Source: Roseiarcus sp031367195 (lineage in GTDB: Bacteria; Pseudomonadota; Alphaproteobacteria; Rhizobiales; Beijerinckiaceae). From it: a DNA stretch of 34,215 bases. Below the pieces are notes generated by a model, which saw only the letters and a program-made list of their open reading frames with translations, searched no databases and was not told where the DNA came from. The first letter of the stretch is position 1; every line of letters begins with the position of its first letter. Below are positions 30,609 through 34,215 of this stretch, one piece after another. Both the position numbers and the translations under genes were made by a program. The stretch covers positions 1-34,215 of the forward strand of contig JANLPL010000001.1 of the NCBI GenBank assembly GCA_031367195.1. Direction: 5' to 3'.

Positions 30609-30888
30609 CGTGGCGGGGCGTCCGGCCGCGGCGATCCCAGTACGAAGAACCTGAAGCTGGGCGGGGCGGCGAGACGCACCGACACGAGAAGCACGCATCT
30701 ACGCTCACACTCTGTTACGCTTGCAGTTACGATTGGCTTTACGCGGGTCTTTGGCGAGGCCGCCGTCGACGCTTCGTTTATGACGCGCCAAGGTAAAGGT
30801 GGGGTTAGCCTCGCACAGGCTTCGGCGTCTCGTTTTCGGACGCCGTCACTTCAAATTTTGTGCGGTTTCAGATGCTTATAAGACTTCG

Positions 30889-31509
30889 TTAAGAAGTTGT
30901 GACGGGCTTCGATTGGAAGCTGCGTCGATGCAACAAAGAGGGGCCCAAACGCGCCAGAGCCTCGCGGTGAACGGCCGTCGCATAGCCCGCATGGGCGGCA
31001 AATCCGAAGCCTGGAAAATGCGCGTCGGCGCGCGCCATCAACCGATCGCGCGCGACCTTGGCGACGATGGAGGCGGCGGCGATCGATAGCGACCGCGCGT
31101 CGCCGCCGATGATCGCGCGCGCGGGGCAAACCAGCGGAACCGGCACGTCGCGACCGTCGATCAGCGCGAAATCGGGACGCACGGCGAGGCCGGCGACGGC
31201 GCGCGCCATGGCGCGCAGCGTGGCGCCGCGTATGTTGTAGCGGTCGATTTCCTCGGCGCAAGAATAGGCGAAGGAGACGGAGAGCGCGCTTTCCAGGATC
31301 AGCGGAAACAGGGCCTCGCGCCGCGCCCGGTTGAGTTTTTTGGAATCGTCGATTCCCTTCGGGATTGCGGCGTCGGCGGAAAAAATCACCGCTGCCACGC
31401 AGACCGGCCCGGCCAGCGGCCCTCGTCCGACTTCGTCGACTCCGGCGATAAATCGCGCCCCGAGCGCGCGGGCTTCGCGCTCGAAGACGAAATCCGGTCG
31501 CGCCTTCAT
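30889..31509 (-). CDS. rnhB: Ribonuclease HII
   Basis: 206-residue enzyme that cuts RNA in RNA–DNA duplexes and removes single ribonucleotides. Conserved blocks: FIAGVDEVGRGPLAGPVCVAAV (acidic Asp25/Glu26), DDSKKLNRARRE, FALIDGRDVPVP (third Asp) and SIAAASIVAKVARDRLM (last acidic site). The ATG at 31507–31509 overlaps the stop of the upstream creatininase-fold gene by 4 bases (ATGA), so it is probably part of a RidA–creatininase–rnhB transcript that leads on to ccrM after a 190–280 base gap. With rnhA at 22.6 kb, both RNase H types are in this window. Confidence 0.95.
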   Translation of the reverse strand: MKARPDFVFEREARALGARFIAGVDEVGRGPLAGPVCVAAVIFSADAAIPKGIDDSKKLNRARREALFPLILESALSVSFAYSCAEEIDRYNIRGATLRAMARAVAGLAVRPDFALIDGRDVPVPLVCPARAIIGGDARSLSIAAASIVAKVARDRLMARADAHFPGFGFAAHAGYATAVHREALARLGPSLLHRRSFQSKPVTTS

Positions 31510-32315
31510 CCCGCCAGCGGCCCCGGCTTCAGTCGCGCAAGGTCGAACGAGAGCACGTCGCGCAACAGGTCGATGAAGGCGCTCGCCGCATGGTCGGCGC
31601 AGGCCTCGCCTTTCTCCGCGCTCGCCCGGGACGCGTCGCTGGCGACCCCGGCGGCCGTGAGATCGCTCGCCATCCAGCCGAAGCCGACCGGCTGGGTGAC
31701 GCGCAACTGGGAAAATTCCTGCTCGATCCCGACCGCCGCGCTGACAAAATTCTCGGCCCGCTCCATTTTGACGGTGTGCGGCTGGAACGCCAGCATCAGC
31801 GACGTTTCGACATCGCCGCCGTGGATGCCGTGCGCGCGCTCAACCGCCGAAAACATGCCCTCCGGCAGCCCGAGCCGATGCCAGGCGGCGTGCACCACGA
31901 GCATACGATGCTTGACCCGCAATTCGCGCGCGACAATGTCGATCACCGGCACGTTGCCGCCGTGCGAATTGATGAAGACCAGCTTGCGGCAGCCGGCGCG
32001 CGCCACGCTGTCGCCGATCTCGGTCCAGGCGCGGATGACGGTCTCGTGCGAAAAGGTCAGCGTGCCGGGAAATTCGATGTGTTCGTTGGATTTGCCGATC
32101 GCCTGCACTGGCAGATACAGCGCCGGCATGTCGTCGGGCGTGAGCTTGACCGCGCGGGCGAGATAGCCCTGGTTGATGAACATATCGACGCCGACCGGAA
32201 GATGCGGCCCGTGCTGCTCGGTCGCCGCCACCGGCAATATGGCGACATATTGGCTCATGTCGGCGTCGGCGAAATCGCGCCAGCTCCATTCCGACCAGTA
32301 TTTCGGACGTCCCAT
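31506..32315 (-). CDS. Creatininase-family amidohydrolase, substrate unknown
   Basis: 269-residue metal-dependent hydrolase. ATG 32313–32315 with GAGGAG 7 bases upstream is chosen; five extra codons upstream are possible. Metal-site motifs: EQHGPHLPVGVD (Glu33, His35, Asp44), then NSHGGN (His118) and GIHGGDVETS (His165, Glu170). In true creatinine amidohydrolase the second metal ligand two residues after the His is Glu (H-x-E); here it is Gly120, as in relatives such as formamidopyrimidine deformylase and MftE. So creatinine is an unlikely substrate; a small cyclic amide or formamide is a guess. Position between a RidA-like gene (11 bases upstream) and rnhB, next to a divergent ABC importer, suggests a catabolic or salvage role. 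Confidence 0.85.
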   Translation of the reverse strand: MGRPKYWSEWSWRDFADADMSQYVAILPVAATEQHGPHLPVGVDMFINQGYLARAVKLTPDDMPALYLPVQAIGKSNEHIEFPGTLTFSHETVIRAWTEIGDSVARAGCRKLVFINSHGGNVPVIDIVARELRVKHRMLVVHAAWHRLGLPEGMFSAVERAHGIHGGDVETSLMLAFQPHTVKMERAENFVSAAVGIEQEFSQLRVTQPVGFGWMASDLTAAGVASDASRASAEKGEACADHAASAFIDLLRDVLSFDLARLKPGPLAG

Positions 32316-32326
32316 GCCAGCTCTCC

Positions 32327-32713
32327 TCAATCCAGTCGCGCCGCAATCGCCTCGATCTCGACCTTGAACTCGGGCCGGGCAAATCCCTGCACGACGAGCA
32401 AAGTCGAGGCGGGCGGCGGATTGCTCACGAATTCATCGCGAACCTTCATGTAGCCGCCCAAATATTCGGCGGCGCTGACATAGGCGTTGATCCGCACGAC
32501 GTCGGCCATCGACATGCCGGCTTCGCCCAGGATCGCCACGATGGCGCGGAAGCAGAGCCGGGCCTGCGCCTCGGCGCTCTCGGGCACCGCGCCGTCGCGC
32601 CCGACGCCGAGCTGGCCGGAACAGAACAGGTAGCGCGCGCCGGGCTCGACTTCGACGCCATGCGCGTATTGGGCGAAGGGCGGATGGATCGTGCTGGGGT
32701 TCAATCTGCGCAA
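32327..32713 (-). CDS. RidA/YjgF-family protein
   Basis: 128-residue small protein of the Rid fold (trimeric enamine/imine deaminase family). Typical features: STIHPPFAQYAHGVEV at the N-terminus, LFCSGQLGVGRDGAVP, VVRINAYVSAAEYLGGY, and the C-terminal FKVEIEAIAARLD. The Arg that contacts the substrate carboxylate in archetypal RidA (in an ARSCVEV-type strand) appears replaced (PASTLLVVQGF), so 2-aminoacrylate deaminase activity is doubtful and it fits better in a divergent Rid subgroup. It starts at TTG 32711–32713; AAGG lies about 10 bases upstream and no upstream ATG is available. Co-directional with the creatininase-fold gene, so the two probably act in one pathway. Confidence 0.85.
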   Translation of the reverse strand: MRRLNPSTIHPPFAQYAHGVEVEPGARYLFCSGQLGVGRDGAVPESAEAQARLCFRAIVAILGEAGMSMADVVRINAYVSAAEYLGGYMKVRDEFVSNPPPASTLLVVQGFARPEFKVEIEAIAARLD

Positions 32714-32840
32714 GGCGGGACGCCTTATCTAGCGGGGAGGGGCGGATTTGGGGTTACCCCTTGCCATGCCCTCGCGCAAGAATGATGATGGCGCCGCAGT
32801 TGCTGGCGGCTAGGTCGGCTGTCTCGCCAAGGAGCGTGTC
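32714..32840. promoter_or_regulatory. Divergent intergenic region between RidA-like gene and ABC importer
   Basis: 127 bases separate the two divergent starts. The region must carry promoters for the RidA–creatininase arm and for the transporter arm. I see no clear operator palindrome. AAGGAG at 32830–32835 is the Shine-Dalgarno of the binding-protein gene. Confidence 0.35.
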
Positions 32841-33830
32841 ATGAATTTGAGGGGCGTTTGGATTGCCGCGGGCTTGAGCTTGGCCGCGAGTTCGGCAATC
32901 GCTGCCGACAAGGTGCGGTTCGGAACAAATTGGCTCGCCGAGGCCGAGCATGGCGGTTATTATCAGGCCGTCGCGGACGGCACCTACGCGAAATACGGTC
33001 TCGAGGTCGAGATCGTGCAAGGCGGGCCGCAGGCGGCCAACCAAATCCTGCTCGCCGCCGGCAAGCTCGATTTCTACATGGGATCGAGCCTGATCGAGGC
33101 GTTTGACGCGCTCAAGCAGAACGTGCCGATGGTGGTGGTGGCCGCCCATTTCCAGAAAGACCCGCAGATGGTGATGTCGCATCCCGGCGTCGGGCTCGAC
33201 AAATTCGCCGATCTCGTCAATGCGCCGGCCTTCATCGCCAAGGGCGCGCCGTTCTATGAATGGATGGTGTCGGCCTATGGCTTCAAGCAGGAGAACGTTA
33301 AACCCTATACGTTCAACCCGCAGCCGTTCATCGCCGACAAACACGCGATCCAGCAGGGCTACATCACCTCCGAGCCTTACGCGATCGAGAAGATGGGTAA
33401 GTTCAAGCCTAACATCTTCCTGTTCGCCGATCTTGGCTTCTCCACCTACGCCACGACGGTCGAGACGCGCGCGGACGTGATCGCCAAGAAGCCGGACCTC
33501 GTGCAACGCTTCGTCGATGCCTCGACGATCGGCTGGTACCATTATCTCTATGGCGACAACAAAGCCGCCAACGATCTCATCAAGAAAGTCAACCCGGAAA
33601 TGACCGACGACCAGATCGCCTTCTCCGTCGCAAAAATGAAGGAGTACGGCCTGGTCGATTCCGGCGACACGTTGACCCAAGGCATCGGCGCGATGACCGA
33701 CGCGCGCATCAAGGACTTCTATGCCAAGATGATCAAGGCGGGGGTTGAGCCGGCCGATCTCGACTACAAGAAGATCTACACCTTGCAATTCGTCAACAAG
33801 GGAGTCGGGCTCGACCAGAAGCCGAAGTGA
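32841..33830 (+). CDS. ABC transporter substrate-binding protein, NMT1/ThiY-like
   Basis: Periplasmic binding protein of 329 residues with signal peptide MNLRGVWIAAGLSLAASSAIAA (cut near residue 22). ATG 32841 has AAGGAG 5 bases upstream. Type II periplasmic-binding fold of the NitT/TauT/ThiY (NMT1) family: RFGTNWLAEAEHGGYYQAVADGTYAKYGLEVEIV (in two parts) at the N-terminus is typical of pyrimidine-precursor and related binders, followed by NQILLAAGKLDFYMGSS and a hinge near 100. The ligand is not certain: aromatic N-heterocycles such as hydroxymethylpyrimidine are favoured by family, sulfonates and nitrate are not. It is transcribed with the ATP-binding subunit that follows and is divergent from the RidA–creatininase arm, suggesting import and breakdown of one compound. 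Confidence 0.88.
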   Translation: MNLRGVWIAAGLSLAASSAIAADKVRFGTNWLAEAEHGGYYQAVADGTYAKYGLEVEIVQGGPQAANQILLAAGKLDFYMGSSLIEAFDALKQNVPMVVVAAHFQKDPQMVMSHPGVGLDKFADLVNAPAFIAKGAPFYEWMVSAYGFKQENVKPYTFNPQPFIADKHAIQQGYITSEPYAIEKMGKFKPNIFLFADLGFSTYATTVETRADVIAKKPDLVQRFVDASTIGWYHYLYGDNKAANDLIKKVNPEMTDDQIAFSVAKMKEYGLVDSGDTLTQGIGAMTDARIKDFYAKMIKAGVEPADLDYKKIYTLQFVNKGVGLDQKPK

Positions 33831-33835
33831 GCATC

Positions 33836-34215
33836 ATGGTTGCGCCGCTCGCGCAATCCGCGCCGGCTTCGCAGGGGTCGGCGCCGCGCCTCGTGTGGTT
33901 GGAAGAGGTTGGCAAGACCTTCGCCAATGGTACGGTGGCGCTGACCGGGGTCGATATGGAGGTGCGGCGAGGCGAGTTTCTCTCGCTGCTCGGCCCGTCC
34001 GGCTGCGGCAAATCGACGATTCTTCGGTTGTTGGCCGGCCTGACCGGACCGACGCGCGGCGGGATCAACTGGAGCGAGCAGGAGCACGAACTCGGGTTCG
34101 TGTTTCAGGAGCCGACGTTGATGCCGTGGACCTCCGTGTTCGGCAATGTGTGGTTGCCCTTGCGCCTCAAAGGTCAGTCACGCGCGGTCGCCAGGCCCGC
34201 GGTGATGGAGGCGTT
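33836..34215 (+). CDS. ABC transporter ATP-binding protein (partial, cut by window end)
   Basis: Start of the ATPase subunit of the preceding importer; 126 codons are visible and the frame stays open to the window end. The Walker A motif is GPSGCGKST, preceded by a standard strand (ALTGVDMEVRRGEFLSLL), and the Q-loop is VFQEPTLMPWTSVFGNVWLPL, as in the NitT/TauT/SsuB ATPases. ATG 33836 has AAGTGAG 4 bases upstream; a GTG at 33827 in frame, overlapping the previous stop (GTGA), is an alternative start. The permease gene is expected beyond the window. Confidence 0.88.
   Translation, partial: MVAPLAQSAPASQGSAPRLVWLEEVGKTFANGTVALTGVDMEVRRGEFLSLLGPSGCGKSTILRLLAGLTGPTRGGINWSEQEHELGFVFQEPTLMPWTSVFGNVWLPLRLKGQSRAVARPAVMEA

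Noticed and set aside
31506..32713. Link of the creatininase-fold gene to sarcosine supply for the demethylase operon
   Set aside because: Creatinine to creatine to sarcosine would need creatinase, which is not in the window, and the enzyme lacks a creatininase metal ligand; the operons are also about 20 kb apart.
1..34215. tRNA, rRNA, CRISPR array, insertion sequence or prophage
   Set aside because: I found no cloverleaf-like tRNA, no direct repeat array with spacers, no transposase or integrase motif, and no phage structural gene, though small RNAs could be missed by eye.

Overview
This 34.2 kb window is GC-rich chromosomal DNA from an alphaproteobacterium, probably of the order Hyphomicrobiales. 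Supporting signs are the rnhB–ccrM pair (CcrM is the GANTC cell-cycle methylase of this class), a perfect CtrA-type box (TTAA-N7-TTAA), the ispH–thrB–rnhA cluster, an Entner-Doudoroff dehydratase and the codon bias. Family or genus cannot be fixed from the sequence. I see no tRNA, rRNA, CRISPR array, insertion sequence or phage module. The many long antisense reading frames are shadows produced by high GC.

Layout. (1) 0.1–5.8 kb: an archaic (Csu-like) chaperone-usher pilus locus. Three spore-coat-U-domain genes (one two-domain tip-like protein and two tandem pilins) point left. The periplasmic chaperone and outer-membrane usher point right. A CtrA-type box lies in the divergent intergenic region. 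(2) 5.8–12.3 kb: a 440 bp non-coding leader, then three tightly packed genes: two tandem FAD-oxidoreductase/GcvT fusions (dimethylglycine/sarcosine dehydrogenase family) and one Rieske oxygenase of the betaine/carnitine/stachydrine type. Together they could remove the three methyl groups of glycine betaine, or of a similar quaternary amine, one by one. (3) 12.4–15.6 kb: an Lrp/AsnC regulator divergent from a homodimeric AceE-type 2-oxoacid dehydrogenase E1 that has no E2/E3 neighbours. (4) 15.6–17.7 kb: a secreted beta-helix/RTX-like protein. (5) 17.9–19.7 kb: 6-phosphogluconate dehydratase. (6) 19.97–20.54 kb: two small overlapping genes of unknown function in visibly AT-richer DNA. (7) 20.6–23.0 kb: ispH, thrB and rnhA in one overlapping operon, with a small membrane protein converging on it. 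(8) 23.6–28.2 kb: a YhaO/YhaN-like nuclease–SMC-type ATPase pair. (9) 28.3–31.5 kb: a GtrA-family membrane protein, a convergent orphan NarL-type response regulator, then ccrM and rnhB. (10) 31.5–34.2 kb: a creatininase-fold hydrolase and a RidA-like protein, divergent from a NMT1/ThiY-type ABC importer that runs off the window end.

The most interesting elements are the self-contained three-step N-demethylation operon that lacks its Rieske reductase, the split CtrA-boxed pilus locus, the E1–Lrp divergon resembling mdeB/mdeR, and the creatininase/RidA pair in which both proteins lack a hallmark catalytic residue. Start sites were chosen by Shine-Dalgarno spacing, signal peptides and family alignment; several genes appear to use TTG or GTG.
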